64,000 nucleotides of DNA. Source: Herbidospora daliensis (GTDB lineage Bacteria > Actinomycetota > Actinomycetes > Streptosporangiales > Streptosporangiaceae). The notes under the pieces are model-generated. The model made no database searches. It saw nothing but the letters and a program-made list of their open reading frames with translations, and was not told the DNA's origin. The position numbers and the translations under genes are program-made. Below are positions 45,445 through 56,670 of the stretch, piece after piece; position 1 is the first letter of the stretch; each line of letters opens with the position of its first letter. The stretch covers positions 1-64,000 of the forward strand of contig NZ_BBXF01000010.1 in NCBI RefSeq assembly GCF_001570585.1, written 5' to 3'.

Positions 45445-46164
45445 CTATACGGACACGCGGCTCTCTCCCCAGGAGAGCCGGTTCCGGAGTTCGACCGCGT
45501 CGGCCGCGAGCGCCGAGACCAGCGTGCCCGGACCGGCCAGGGGCAGCACCGCGACCCCTTCGGCGACCTCCGCCTCCTTGGACGCGGCCGTGATCAGGGT
45601 GCTGCCGACGCAGCGGGCCGTGCCGAACACCGCCGGGCTGCCGTCGGCGTCGGGGTCGCCCACGACGAACTCCTGACGGAGCAGGGGACGGCCGGCGAAC
45701 GTCGCGTCGAAACGGGAGTGGCAGCGGCCCGGCCGCTCGCCGTGGCGGCCGAAGACGATCTCCTCACGCCAGAACAGGGACGCGTCGGGCTCCAGGGTGA
45801 TCGCCGTGGTCATCCGGTGGTCGCAGGCGGCCGCCAGGACCGTCGGCTCGGGGGCGAAGACCAGGGAGCCGCCGGAGGCGACGTACACGTGGATCTCCAT
45901 CAATGAGCGGCCGGTGCCGGGGAGCACCAGCGTGCTCGCGATGGAGCGGACCGTCAGGGAGGTGCCTTCGGCGACCTCGACGTCGAGTCTCAGCCGGTCG
46001 CCGCCCAGGGGGCCCGCGCCGGTGCTGACCAGGTGGACCTCTCCGGGGGCCGTCTGGCGCAACGTGATCGGCGGGTCGGAGCGCATCGTCTCGACGCGGG
46101 TGCGGCCCCGGTCGTCCAGGCCCGTGCGCAGGATCGCACGGGCCCGGACCAGCGCCTTCGTCAT
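45445..46164 (-). CDS. ureD: urease accessory protein UreD
   Basis: A 239-aa UreD/UreH-type chaperone that binds apo-urease and, with UreF and UreG, helps carbamylate and load nickel. Visible family segments: [26 protein letters not shown] (about residue 38), [32 protein letters not shown] and [21 protein letters not shown] 46164 overlaps the ureG stop by 4 bp. It is the last gene of the urease operon. Confidence 0.9.
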   Translation of the reverse strand: MTKALVRARAILRTGLDDRGRTRVETMRSDPPITLRQTAPGEVHLVSTGAGPLGGDRLRLDVEVAEGTSLTVRSIASTLVLPGTGRSLMEIHVYVASGGSLVFAPEPTVLAAACDHRMTTAITLEPDASLFWREEIVFGRHGERPGRCHSRFDATFAGRPLLRQEFVVGDPDADGSPAVFGTARCVGSTLITAASKEAEVAEGVAVLPLAGPGTLVSALAADAVELRNRLSWGESRVSV

Positions 46165-46838
46165 GACAGGTGGCTGTGGGAGTGCTGGTGGCGCCACGAC
46201 TCGACGAGGCCCGACACCCATTCGGCGACCGAGTGGGCGCCCTTGTCCTCGCGGATCGAGGTGAACAGCACCGGCTTGCCCTCCCGGACCGCCGCCGCGT
46301 CGCGGGACATGACCGTGAGGTCGGCGCCGACCATCGGGGCGAGGTCGGTCTTGTTGACCACCAGCAGGTCGGCCGACGTGACGCCGGGGCCGCCCTTGCG
46401 CGGCACCTTGTCGCCGCCGGAGACGTCCAGGACGAAGATCTGGCGGTCGGCCAGGCCCCGGCTGAACGTCGCGGTCAGGTTGTCGCCGCCCGACTCGACG
46501 ATGACCAGGTCGAGGGGGCCGAAGCGCTCCTCCAGGGTCTCGACGGCGTCGATGTTGGCGGCGATGTCGTCGCGGATCGCGGTGTGCGGGCAGCAGCCCG
46601 TCTGCACGGCCAGGATCCGGTCGGGGTCGATGACGCCTGCCCTGCGCAGGAAGTCGGCGTCCTCGGTCGTGTAGATGTCGTTGGTCACCACGCCCAGGCG
46701 GAGCGACGGCCCGAGGCTCCGGCAGAGCGCCGCGGTCAGGGCGGTCTTGCCGCTCCCGACCGGGCCGCCGATGCCCAGGCGCAGCGCCCGGCCGTGCCCG
46801 TCGGGCGCGTCGTGGTGGTCATCGTGGTTAGCTGACAA
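46161..46838 (-). CDS. ureG: urease accessory GTPase UreG
   Basis: A GTPase that powers nickel insertion into urease. The 225-aa protein has G1 [11 protein letters not shown], the nickel-binding CPH motif in [12 protein letters not shown] (about residue 85), VESGGDNL, and NKTD. Histidine-rich tails lie at both ends (HDDHH...GHG and HQHSHSH). A UreE metallochaperone is absent from the operon, so these tails may store or deliver nickel. The start is TTG 46838, with GGAGG 9 nt upstream and an 11-bp overlap with ureF. Confidence 0.94.
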   Translation of the reverse strand: MSANHDDHHDAPDGHGRALRLGIGGPVGSGKTALTAALCRSLGPSLRLGVVTNDIYTTEDADFLRRAGVIDPDRILAVQTGCCPHTAIRDDIAANIDAVETLEERFGPLDLVIVESGGDNLTATFSRGLADRQIFVLDVSGGDKVPRKGGPGVTSADLLVVNKTDLAPMVGADLTVMSRDAAAVREGKPVLFTSIREDKGAHSVAEWVSGLVESWRHQHSHSHLS

Positions 46839-47679
46839 AGAGCCTTACCTCCGTACGTAGGTGCTGTTCGGCCAGCAGATCGAGAGCGGGGGCGGCATGC
46901 GCGGGTAGCGCGGACCAGTCGTGCTGTTCGGCGATGACCGAGTCATAGGGGAGGTCGGCCAGGACGCGGTGCACGGTCACCGGGTCGAGCCCCAGCAACC
47001 TGACCGCGGCCGTGGCCGCACCGGTGACGGACGTGTACGCGGCCGCCATGGCGGCCTGCGCGGGCGTGCAGCCCGCCGCCCGCGCGGCGACGCCGAGGGC
47101 GATCGGGTGGTGCGCGCCGTCGGGCACGTCGCGGGCCAGCTCTTCGAGTGCCCTGGACGGCCAGATCCGCTTGGCGGTCCTGACGAGAAGGCGGCCCTGG
47201 GTGCGGCTGGCCAGCCGCTGCGCGGGCGAGGCGATCCGCGCGTCGGCCTCGGCATCGAGCAGCCGCCACTTGTCAGCCGCATCGGCCGCGCCCGCAGGCC
47301 CGGTCGAAGTGGGGTCGCCGGAGTCCGCGGCGCGGATGTCCGGCACTTCGGTGTCCGGAAATTTCGGTACATGGGCTGCCGCGCAGGCGGACCAGGCCAA
47401 GGCCGCCGCCACCCGGCCCGCCGTCGCGAGCCGGCCCCGGAGGAACCGCGCCAGGTCCTCGGGGCCGGAGATCGCGCCGGTGCGGCAGGCCTCCTCCGCG
47501 CCGCCCGAATGGGCGTGACCGCCCGCGGGCAGCCGCGAGTCGGCGAGCAGCAGCAGACCGGACAGGCCGGTCAGGCCGGTCAGATCGGCCGGGCCCGGCT
47601 GACCGGTCAGGTCGGTTGTCGGCGGCATGCCGGAGGCCGCGCCGGTCAGGGCGGGGGCTTCGGTCGCCGTTACGTCCAT
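46828..47679 (-). CDS. ureF: urease accessory protein UreF (long form)
   Basis: UreF bridges UreD and UreG in the urease activation complex. The signature [23 protein letters not shown] (about residues 42-64) is clear. At 283 aa it is longer than usual (about 220-240). The extra length comes from an N-terminal Pro/Thr/Gly-rich lead with repeats of LTG, and an internal loop (about residues 105-135, Ala/Pro/Asp-rich) between the conserved helices. ATG 47679 lies 10 bp after the ureC stop. Confidence 0.88.
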   Translation of the reverse strand: MDVTATEAPALTGAASGMPPTTDLTGQPGPADLTGLTGLSGLLLLADSRLPAGGHAHSGGAEEACRTGAISGPEDLARFLRGRLATAGRVAAALAWSACAAAHVPKFPDTEVPDIRAADSGDPTSTGPAGAADAADKWRLLDAEADARIASPAQRLASRTQGRLLVRTAKRIWPSRALEELARDVPDGAHHPIALGVAARAAGCTPAQAAMAAAYTSVTGAATAAVRLLGLDPVTVHRVLADLPYDSVIAEQHDWSALPAHAAPALDLLAEQHLRTEVRLFVS

Positions 47680-47689
47680 GGACCTTCGC

Positions 47690-49394
<1,705 letters not shown>

Positions 49395-49402
<8 letters not shown>

Positions 49403-49717
49403 GGGGGCCTCCGTCGAGAGGGCCGGCCCATTCGGAGCGCAGGCCGGGCACGACCCGCTTCCCGGCGATGGGCACCAGGGTGACGTCGCGCTCGACGCCC
49501 GGCTCGAACCGGACGGCGGTGCCCGCCGGCACGTCGAGTCGGTGACCCCAGGCGGCCTCGCGGTCGAACTCCAGCCCGGGGTTGGCGGCGGCGAAGTGGT
49601 AGTGGGAGCCCACCTGAACGGGCCGGTCGGCGGTGTTCACCACCCGCAGCGTCACCCGCTCGCGGCCGGGGTTCAGCGGCACGGGCCCGTCGCCCGGCAC
49701 GATCTCTCCGGGGACCG

Positions 49718-49721
<4 letters not shown>
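49395..49721 (-). CDS. ureB: urease subunit beta
   Basis: A 108-aa structural subunit of the urease trimer-of-trimers. [40 protein letters not shown] and [25 protein letters not shown] are all typical. Overlaps ureA by 4 bp and ureC by 8 bp. Confidence 0.96.
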
Positions 49722-50020
<299 letters not shown>

Positions 50021-50026
50021 GGCCGG

Positions 50027-50032
50027 ACCCTA
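50027..50032 (-). promoter_or_regulatory. -10 box of the leaderless ureA promoter
   Basis: TAGGGT on the minus strand, followed by 6 nt and the ureA ATG, fits the TANNNT leaderless promoter pattern of actinobacteria. The same layout is seen before the HIT gene (TAGGCT, 36643-36648) and the HAD-like gene (TATGCT, 15857-15862). Confidence 0.6.
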
Positions 50033-50042
50033 AGAAAGATCG

Positions 50043-50080
50043 GTTTCAATGGCGTTTCGGGGTGATGACGGACGCGTTTC
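50043..50080. promoter_or_regulatory. GlnR-type binding array upstream of ureA
   Basis: Four 5-bp half-sites stand exactly 11 bp apart. On the minus strand they read GAAAC (50080-50076), GTCAT (50069-50065), GAAAC (50058-50054) and GAAAC (50047-50043). This follows the actinobacterial GlnR pattern gTnAC-n6-GaAAC repeated. Its position relative to ureA suits direct nitrogen control. Confidence 0.75.
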
Positions 50081-50137
50081 CGCGTTTTCCGGCGCCGCCG
50101 GTCAATGATAGCGCCGTCTGTAGCGTTCGTCCGTTGG

Positions 50138-50164
50138 GTGAAGTTTCGGTAATCGGCTATTAAC
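50138..50164. promoter_or_regulatory. second, weaker GlnR-like array on the urtA side
   Basis: GTGAA (50138-50142), GTAAT (50149-50153) and TTAAC (50160-50164) are 11 bp apart, matching the GlnR half-site pattern at three or four of five positions each. The block lies about 90 bp before the urtA start. Confidence 0.45.
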
Positions 50165-50251
50165 CTCCCCGATTTTCCCGGGAAATCGCGCTCGATCACC
50201 TTTGCGGCAGATGGGTCGGTGCGGGGGCCGTATCGGCAAGGAGGAAATTCA

Positions 50252-51481
50252 TTGCTTAACGCATTCTTACGGACCGCGGTGGGCGCGGGTCTGGTGCTGG
50301 CGCTGGCCGCGTGCGGCGGCGAGCCGACCGAGAGCACGACCGGTGGCGCGGCCGCGGCGGGCGGCGACACCATCAAGGTCGGCCTGCTGCACTCGCTCAG
50401 CGGCACGATGGCCATCAGCGAGGTCACGGTCCGCGACGCCGAGCTGCTCGCGATCGAGGAGATCAACGCCGCGGGCGGCGTGCTCGGCAAGAAGCTCGAA
50501 CCGGTGGTCGAGGACGGCGCCTCCGACTGGCCGACCTTCGCCGAGAAGGCCAACAAGCTGATCAGCCAGGACAAGGTCGCCACCGTCTTCGGCGGCTGGA
50601 CCTCGGCCTCGCGCAAGGCGATGCTCCCGGTCTTCGAACGCCACAAGGCGCTGCTCTGGTATCCGGTCCAGTACGAGGGCCTGGAGTCCTCCCCGTACAT
50701 CTTCTACACGGGCGCGACGACCAACCAGCAGATCATCCCGGGCCTGGACTACCTGAAGGAACAGGGCAAGACCAAGATCTTCCTGGTCGGCAGCGACTAC
50801 GTCTTCCCCCGTACCGCCAACAAGATCATCAAGGCGTACGCGGCCGCGAACGGAATGACGATCCTCGGCGAGGAATACACGCCGCTCGGCCACACCGAAT
50901 ACTCCACATTGACCAACAAGGTCGTGCAGGCGAAGCCCGACGCGGTTTTCAACACGCTGAACGGCGACAGCAACGTCGCCTTCTTCAAGCAATTGAAGAG
51001 CGCCGGCGTGACCGCCGAGTCGATGCCCGTGCTCTCGGTCTCGGTGGCCGAGGAGGAGGTCACCGGAATCGGCGTCGACAACATCGTCGGCCACCCGGTG
51101 GCGTGGAACTACTACCAGACCACCGAGAACGCGGCCAACAGCAAGTTCGTGGCCGCCTTCAAGGCCAAGTACGGCGACGCCAAGGTCACCTCCGACCCGA
51201 TGGAGGCCGGCTACAACGCGGTCTACCTGTGGGCCGAGGCGGTCAAGAAGGCCGGCACGGTCGAGGTCGAGGCGGTCAAGAAGGCGTCCGGCGGGATCGC
51301 GCTGGAGCGTCCCGAGGGCCTGGTCACCATCGACGGCGAGACGCAGCACATGTACAAGACGGCCCGGATCGGCATCATCCAGCCCGACGGGCTGATCAAG
51401 GAGGTCTGGAACTCGGGTGAGCCGATCAAGCCCGACCCCTACCTGAAGTCGTATCCGTGGGCCGGGAGCCTCGCCTCCTGA
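50252..51481 (+). CDS. urtA: urea ABC transporter substrate-binding lipoprotein
   Basis: A 409-aa periplasmic-binding-type lipoprotein (signal [10 protein letters not shown]). The mature part is a type-I binding fold of the UrtA/FmdD group: [94 protein letters not shown]. The last two are characteristic of UrtA. TTG 50252 follows AAGGAGG with 8 nt spacing. First gene of urtABCDE. Confidence 0.93.
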   Translation: MLNAFLRTAVGAGLVLALAACGGEPTESTTGGAAAAGGDTIKVGLLHSLSGTMAISEVTVRDAELLAIEEINAAGGVLGKKLEPVVEDGASDWPTFAEKANKLISQDKVATVFGGWTSASRKAMLPVFERHKALLWYPVQYEGLESSPYIFYTGATTNQQIIPGLDYLKEQGKTKIFLVGSDYVFPRTANKIIKAYAAANGMTILGEEYTPLGHTEYSTLTNKVVQAKPDAVFNTLNGDSNVAFFKQLKSAGVTAESMPVLSVSVAEEEVTGIGVDNIVGHPVAWNYYQTTENAANSKFVAAFKAKYGDAKVTSDPMEAGYNAVYLWAEAVKKAGTVEVEAVKKASGGIALERPEGLVTIDGETQHMYKTARIGIIQPDGLIKEVWNSGEPIKPDPYLKSYPWAGSLAS

Positions 51482-51542
51482 CGCCGCTCCTCCCGGGGCG
51501 CCCGCGTGCGCCCCGGGACCGTACCTCCAGAAAGGGGGCAGG

Positions 51543-52409
51543 GTGGAGGGAATCCTCAACCAGCTGCCGATCGGGTTGTCGATCGGGGCGGTCCTGCTGC
51601 TCATCGCGCTCGGGCTGACGTTCACGTTCGGGCAGATGGGCGTGATCAACATGGCCCACGGCGAGTTCATCATGGCCGGGGCGTACACGGCCTACCTGCT
51701 GCAGGACTTCGCCGGCCGGAACGCCGTGCTGGTGGCGCTGCCGGTGGCGTTCCTGGTCGCCGGGCTGATGGGGCTGATCCTCGAACGCGCGGCCATCCGG
51801 CACTTCTACGGCCGGCCGCTCGACACGCTGCTGCTGACCTGGGGCGTCTCGCTCGTGCTCCAGCAGGTGGCGCGCGACCTGTTCGGCGCGCCGAACGTGC
51901 AGGTGACGTCGCCGACGTGGTTGCAGGGCACGCTCGGGCCGATGCCGTACAACCGGCTGTTCATCCTGCTGCTGGCCGTGGGGTCGGTCGTGGCGATCTG
52001 GGTCTACATGAACCGGAGCGCGCAGGGCCGCCGGATGCAGGCCGTGATGCAGAACCGGCAGCTCGCCGCGACCAGCGGCATCAACACCGGGCGGGTCGAC
52101 CAGCGCACCTTCTTCATCGGGTCGGGGCTGGCCGGGATCGCCGGGGTCGCCCTCACCCTCATCGGGCCCGTCGGCCCGACGCTCGGCACCTACTACATCG
52201 TCGACGCGTTCCTCGTGGTCGTCGCGGGCGGCCTCGGGCAGCTGCGCGGCGCGGTCATCGCCGCGCTGGCGCTGGGCCTGCTGAACTCGTACGCGGAGTT
52301 CTGGACCAACGCGAGCCTGGCCAAGGTGATCGTGTTCGTGGTGATCATCGCCTTCCTCCAGTTCCGGCCGCAGGGCCTGTTCGTCCTCCGTTCAAGGGCG
52401 CTGACATGA
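51543..52409 (+). CDS. urtB: urea ABC transporter permease UrtB
   Basis: A 288-aa LivH-type permease with about eight helices, including GQMGVINMAHGEFIMAGAYTAYLLQ and the cytoplasmic coupling segment NRSAQGRRMQAVMQNRQLAATSGIN. GTG start 51543, 61 bp after urtA. Its TGA overlaps the urtC ATG. Confidence 0.93.
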   Translation: MEGILNQLPIGLSIGAVLLLIALGLTFTFGQMGVINMAHGEFIMAGAYTAYLLQDFAGRNAVLVALPVAFLVAGLMGLILERAAIRHFYGRPLDTLLLTWGVSLVLQQVARDLFGAPNVQVTSPTWLQGTLGPMPYNRLFILLLAVGSVVAIWVYMNRSAQGRRMQAVMQNRQLAATSGINTGRVDQRTFFIGSGLAGIAGVALTLIGPVGPTLGTYYIVDAFLVVVAGGLGQLRGAVIAALALGLLNSYAEFWTNASLAKVIVFVVIIAFLQFRPQGLFVLRSRALT

Positions 52410-53476
52410 CAGCCATCCTCGAGAAGCCCCCCGTCACCCCGGCCCCCGTCAAGGAGCCGCGCGACTGGCGCGGGCCCGCCCTCTTCGCGCTCGTCGCGGT
52501 CATCGGGCTCGTCGTCATGCCGCTGGTGCTGGAGCCGTTCCGGCTGGGGCTGCTGGCCAAGTACCTCACCTACGCGATCGTCGCCCTCGGCATCGGCCTG
52601 GCCTGGGGCCAGGGCGGCATGCTGACCCTCGGGCAGGGGGTGTTCTTCGGCCTCGGCGGCTACGCCATGGGCATGCACCTCAAGCTCAACGACGCCGGCG
52701 ACGGCCTGCCCGACTTCATGGTCTGGAGCGGCGTCGAGACGCTGCCCGCCCTGTGGGAGCCGTTCCGCAACCCCGTCTTCGCGATCGCCATGGTGGTGGT
52801 CGTGCCCGGGGCGGTCGCCTGGCTGCTCGGCACGCTGGTGTTCCGGCAACGGGTGCGGGGCGCCTACTTCGCGATCCTCACCCAGGCCCTCGCGGCGGCC
52901 ATGGTGATCCTCCTCGTCGGCCAGCAGGGCCTGACCGGCGGCACCAACGGCCTGACCAACTTCTTCGAGTTCTTCGGCCAGGACGTCGCCGCCGACTCCA
53001 CCCAGCGCGGCCTCTACTTCACCGTCGCGATCGTGCTCGGCGTGCTGTTCCTCGGCGCCTGGCAGCTCCAGCGGTCGCGGTTCGGGCGGCTGCTCCTGGC
53101 GGTGCGCGACGGCGAGGACCGGGTGCGGTTCCTCGGCTACAACCCGGCCACCGTCAAGACGATCACCTTCACCCTCTCGGCGGTCATGGCGGGCATAGCG
53201 GGCGCGCTGTTCGTGCCGGTCGTCGGCATCATCTCGCCGGCCCTGCTCGGGGTCGTGCCGTCACTGGAGCTCGTGGTCGCGGTCGCCGTCGGCGGGCGGT
53301 TCGCGCTCGCCGGGGCCGTGCTCGGCGCGGTCCTCATGGGCTACGCCAAGACCTATTTCAGCGAGGAACTGCCCGACGCGTGGCTCTACCTCCAGGGCGC
53401 GCTGTTCATCCTGGTCATCGGCCTCGCGCCGAAGGGGATCATCGGGTTCTTCCGCAGGAAGGACGTGACGGCATGA
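52406..53476 (+). CDS. urtC: urea ABC transporter permease UrtC
   Basis: A 356-aa LivM-type permease. After a short cytoplasmic lead it has about ten helices, with LAWGQGGMLTLGQGVFFGLGGYAMGMHLKL, the TGGTNGLTNF segment typical of UrtC, and the coupling region RFGRLLLAVRDGEDRVRFLGYNPATVK. 4-bp overlaps at both ends. Confidence 0.93.
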   Translation: MTAILEKPPVTPAPVKEPRDWRGPALFALVAVIGLVVMPLVLEPFRLGLLAKYLTYAIVALGIGLAWGQGGMLTLGQGVFFGLGGYAMGMHLKLNDAGDGLPDFMVWSGVETLPALWEPFRNPVFAIAMVVVVPGAVAWLLGTLVFRQRVRGAYFAILTQALAAAMVILLVGQQGLTGGTNGLTNFFEFFGQDVAADSTQRGLYFTVAIVLGVLFLGAWQLQRSRFGRLLLAVRDGEDRVRFLGYNPATVKTITFTLSAVMAGIAGALFVPVVGIISPALLGVVPSLELVVAVAVGGRFALAGAVLGAVLMGYAKTYFSEELPDAWLYLQGALFILVIGLAPKGIIGFFRRKDVTA

Positions 53477-54234
53477 CCGCCCTGCTGGAGGTCCGCGACG
53501 TCTCGGTCGTCTTCGACGGGTTCCGGGCGCTCGACGGGGTCGACTTCACCGTCGACCACGGCGAGCTCCGCTTCCTGATCGGCCCGAACGGCGCCGGGAA
53601 GACCACCCTGATCGACATCATCACCGGCCTGACCAAGCCGACGACCGGCACGGTCGGTTTCGACGGCGCGGTCATCAACGGCAAACGGGAGCACGAGCGG
53701 GTGCGGCTCGGGATCGGGCGCACCTTCCAGACCTCGGTGGTCTTCGAGGAGCTGACCGTCCTGGAGAACCTCGACCTGGCCGCCTCGTTCCGCCGGCCGC
53801 TGCTCTCGCTGCTGGCCCGGCGCAGGGGCGTGACCGAGAAGGTCGCCGAGGCGCTGGAGACGACCGGGCTCGGGGACCTCGCGAAGAAGAAGGCGGGCGT
53901 GCTCTCCCACGGGCAGCGCCAGTGGCTGGAGATCGGCATGCTGATCGCCCAGGGCCCCCGCCTGCTGCTGCTCGACGAGCCGGTCGCAGGCATGTCGGCC
54001 GACGAACGGGCCCGGACCGGCGACCTGCTCACCGAGATCGCCAAGGACCACACCGTCATCGTGATCGAGCACGACATGGACTTCCTGCGGCGGTACGCGT
54101 CCACCGTCACCGTGCTCCACGAGGGAAAACTCCTGATAGAGGGCTCGGTGGACGAAGTGCGGGCCGATCCGCGGGTACAAGAGGTCTATCTGGGTCGCGC
54201 GCGCGAGGAGGCCGCACACGATGTTGTCAGTTGA
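53473..54234 (+). CDS. urtD: urea ABC transporter ATP-binding protein UrtD
   Basis: A 253-aa LivG-type ATPase: Walker A GPNGAGKTT, Q-loop FQTSVVFEELTVLENL, signature LSHGQRQWLEIGML (the SHGQ variant usual for UrtD), Walker B LLLLDEPVAGM, H-loop EHDMDF. Overlaps urtC by 4 bp and urtE by 14 bp. Confidence 0.94.
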   Translation: MTALLEVRDVSVVFDGFRALDGVDFTVDHGELRFLIGPNGAGKTTLIDIITGLTKPTTGTVGFDGAVINGKREHERVRLGIGRTFQTSVVFEELTVLENLDLAASFRRPLLSLLARRRGVTEKVAEALETTGLGDLAKKKAGVLSHGQRQWLEIGMLIAQGPRLLLLDEPVAGMSADERARTGDLLTEIAKDHTVIVIEHDMDFLRRYASTVTVLHEGKLLIEGSVDEVRADPRVQEVYLGRAREEAAHDVVS

Positions 54235-54910
54235 CGATTTGGAGGCCGGATACGGCCGCGCCCGGGTGCTCTTCGGCGTCGGGCTGGCGGTCGAACCGGG
54301 GCAGCTCGTCTGCGTCATGGGCCGCAACGGCGTCGGCAAGACGACCCTGCTCAACACGATCATGGGCGTCATCCCGGCGACCGGCGGGACGGTGACCTTC
54401 GAGGGCCACGACGTCACCAAGATGAAGCCCCACGAGAGGGTCAAACTCGGCATGGGGTACGTCCCCCAGGGCCACGAGACCTTCCCCCAGCTCAGCGTCC
54501 TCGGCAACCTGCTGGTGACGCTGGAGGCGTCCGGGAACCCCCAGTCGGCGCTCGACGAGGCGCTCGACGTGTTCCCCCGCCTCAAACCGCTGCTGAAGCG
54601 CCGGGCCGGCTTCCTGTCGGGCGGCCAGCAGCAGCAGCTCGCCATCGCGCGGGCCCTGGTGACCAAACCGAAGCTCCTGATCCTCGACGAGCCGACCGAG
54701 GGCATCCAGCCGTCGATCATCATCGAGATCGAGGAGGCGATCGAGACCCTGCACGCCTCGGGAATCGCCGTCCTCCTCGTGGAGCAGTACCTCGACCTGG
54801 CCATGCGCCTGGCCGATCGCTACCTGATCCTCGACGGAGGCCACGTCGTCCACGCCGGAACGGCCGCCGACCTCCAAGGAGAGGAGGCCCGCAAACTGCT
54901 CGCCGTCTGA
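54221..54910 (+). CDS. urtE: urea ABC transporter ATP-binding protein UrtE
   Basis: A 229-aa LivF-type ATPase: Walker A GRNGVGKTT, Q-loop VPQGHETFPQLSVLGNL, signature LSGGQQQQLAIARAL, Walker B LLILDEPTEGIQPSII, H-loop VEQYLD. Last gene of the urt operon, followed by a strong terminator. Confidence 0.94.
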   Translation: MLSVDDLEAGYGRARVLFGVGLAVEPGQLVCVMGRNGVGKTTLLNTIMGVIPATGGTVTFEGHDVTKMKPHERVKLGMGYVPQGHETFPQLSVLGNLLVTLEASGNPQSALDEALDVFPRLKPLLKRRAGFLSGGQQQQLAIARALVTKPKLLILDEPTEGIQPSIIIEIEEAIETLHASGIAVLLVEQYLDLAMRLADRYLILDGGHVVHAGTAADLQGEEARKLLAV

Positions 54911-54975
54911 CCGTTCTTGACAGTTCTCAGTAACGGCGCAGCTCAACGGCCAGAAGAAGGGTAGCGTCTAAGTCA

Positions 54976-55041
54976 GGACCCGTCGGGCCTCTCCCGGACT
55001 TGGTGGCACAGTCCGGGCCGGCCCGACGGGTCCCCTTTTTT
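54976..55041 (+). terminator. two-part terminator after urtE
   Basis: GGACCCGTCGGGCC (54976-54989) pairs with GGCCCGACGGGTCC (55020-55033). Nested inside is CCCGGACT/AGTCCGGG (54993-55000, 55010-55017). A TTTTTT run follows at 55036-55041, so this is a classic intrinsic terminator of the urt operon. Confidence 0.9.
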
Positions 55042-55517
55042 CACCGGCCGAGACGGTCGTCCAGGACGAAAAGCACCTCCAGTGTCAGGAAGTCGTCTCC
55101 GTCCTCGTCGAGCCGGAGGGTCCGGCCGCTCCGGATGACCGCACGGGCCGTCTTGCCGTCGGCCGGGCCGAGCGCGTGACCCAGACCTCTGACCGCCTGT
55201 TCCCGGATCAGCAGCCGTCCGGCGGGCGAATCCCATCCCGGCCCGGTCGGCCCGCTCGCCACGGCGGCCGCCTCGGCCCGCAGGGCGTCGGCGCGCTCGG
55301 CCAGTCGGCGGCGCAGGTCCTCGTCGGGTGCGGTCGCGGTCAGGGCGGTGCGGGAGAGGTCGTCGTCGAGACCGGCGACCCTGACGATCAGGCGCGCGGC
55401 CAAAGCGATGATCCCCGCGTAGGTGGGCGCCGCCACCACGGCCGCGAGCGCCTGGTCACGGCCGATGAGTTCGTGGTGCTCGGGCTCTAAGAAGATCAGC
55501 GAGTCCATGCCGTCCAT
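55041..55517 (-). CDS. hypothetical protein
   Basis: A 158-aa mostly helical, Ala/Arg/Leu-rich soluble protein (LIFLEPEHHELIGRDQALAAVVAAPTYAGIIALAARLI near the start; RTLRLDEDGDDFLTLEVLFVLDDR near the end). I recognise no family. ATG 55517 or 55508 may be the start. It ends at the urt terminator, which could serve both directions. Confidence 0.6.
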   Translation of the reverse strand: MDGMDSLIFLEPEHHELIGRDQALAAVVAAPTYAGIIALAARLIVRVAGLDDDLSRTALTATAPDEDLRRRLAERADALRAEAAAVASGPTGPGWDSPAGRLLIREQAVRGLGHALGPADGKTARAVIRSGRTLRLDEDGDDFLTLEVLFVLDDRLGR

Positions 55518-55538
55518 GATGCCCGTCGACCCGGTGTC

Positions 55539-55740
55539 ACCGGTTCGTCGTTCGGCTGGTTGCCGCTTCCCGAGGAGATCAGGAGCGACGTGGCCGCCGC
55601 CGACCTGGCCGGGAAGGGCATCCTGGTCTCCGCGTCGGACGCCTTCGCGGTGCCCCCGGCGACCGCCAACGGGCTGCGGCTGGCGCTGGCCGGTCCGCCG
55701 TTGGAGCGGCTCGCGGACGTCCTGCGGGTCATTCGCGCAG
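55539..55740 (+). pseudogene. C-terminal remnant of a MocR/PdxR-type (GntR-aminotransferase) regulator
   Basis: An open plus-strand frame reads GSSFGWLPLPEEIRSDVAAA, then GKGILVSASDAFAVPP and NGLRLALAGPPLERLADVLRVI. This is the C-terminal end of the aminotransferase-like domain of MocR-family regulators (WLPLPE..., GVLVSPAEAFAV, LRLCLG.PP..RL..AL.IL). The HTH and the rest of the domain are absent, and no proper start exists. It is wedged between two minus-strand genes and overlaps the end of one, so it is a decayed fragment. Confidence 0.7.
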
Positions 55741-56670
55741 TTCCCAGATCTGCCACACGTCCAGGAGCCGGTAGCCCAGGCGCTCGTTGATGGCGATCAT
55801 GTGGTGGTTCGAGACCGCGTTCCAGGTGATCACGCGGTCGACCGCCGGTTCGGCCGCGAACATGTGGGCGTTGTTGCGCAGCTTGACGTGGAATCCCAGG
55901 TTGCGGCCGCGGTGCCGCTTGAGCACGGCCGTGTCGGTCTGCCGGGCCCAGCCCGCCGGGTCGTCGGCGTCGGCGAAGACCCGGGTGAAGGCCGCCGCCT
56001 CGCCGTCGGCGGCGCGGGCGACCGTCGTGTAGACGGTCTGGCGGGCCGGGGCCCAGGTGTCCTCGTAGGCGCGGACCAGGGTGGTGGTCCAGCGTTCGGC
56101 GTCGACCTCGTGGTCGTCGGTCGGGGCGTCGTTCATGGCGGCCAGCAGGGGCACCATCTCGTCGAGGCGGCCGGGCGGGGTGGGGCCTAGGGTCGTCTCG
56201 AAGGTGTAGCCGTCGGGGGCGGGGGCCGGGGCCGCCTGGCTCGACCGGTGGAGCACCCGCCTGGCCTCGGTGTACACGGCGCGGAAGCCGCGGCGGGCGA
56301 GGAAACCCTCGTCCTTCGCCTCGACGATCAGCTTCGAGCGGCCGAGGGCGCGGGCGCGTTCGCGGGCGACGCCGAGCAGGGCCGAGCCGACGCCCCGGCC
56401 GCGCCGGTCGGGGGCCACTTCGAGCACCCGGATCAGCACGTCGCCGAGACGGTCGCGGTCGAACAGGTGGAGGGTCACGCCGCCGATCACCCGGCCGTCG
56501 TCGATGGCGAGATAGGTCTCGGAGGGCACCGAGCGCCAGCCGCGCTCCACCCACAACCGGAACAGCGCGGGCGACAGCGGCGGTCCGGGGGCGTGCAGGC
56601 CGCCGGCCACCCGGTGGTAGCCCGCCGCCAGGTCGGGGGAGGCGGCCCAGTCGAGCGGAACGATGTTCAT
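55729..56670 (-). CDS. double-GNAT acetyltransferase (copy 2)
   Basis: A 313-aa protein with two GNAT-like halves. The N-terminal half has the acetyl-CoA loop VLEVAPDRRGRGVGSALL (about residues 85-102); the C-terminal half has TDTAVLKRHRGRNLGFHVK, the less canonical second site. It closely matches the upstream gene throughout (MNIVPLDWAASPDLAAGYH versus MDIVPLDFAAEPGRLAEYH; both end GYRLLDVW..WELR). The ATG overlaps the copy-1 stop by 4 bp. Similar mycothiol-synthase-like double-GNAT proteins acetylate amines, but the substrate here is unknown. Confidence 0.85.
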   Translation of the reverse strand: MNIVPLDWAASPDLAAGYHRVAGGLHAPGPPLSPALFRLWVERGWRSVPSETYLAIDDGRVIGGVTLHLFDRDRLGDVLIRVLEVAPDRRGRGVGSALLGVARERARALGRSKLIVEAKDEGFLARRGFRAVYTEARRVLHRSSQAAPAPAPDGYTFETTLGPTPPGRLDEMVPLLAAMNDAPTDDHEVDAERWTTTLVRAYEDTWAPARQTVYTTVARAADGEAAAFTRVFADADDPAGWARQTDTAVLKRHRGRNLGFHVKLRNNAHMFAAEPAVDRVITWNAVSNHHMIAINERLGYRLLDVWQIWELRE

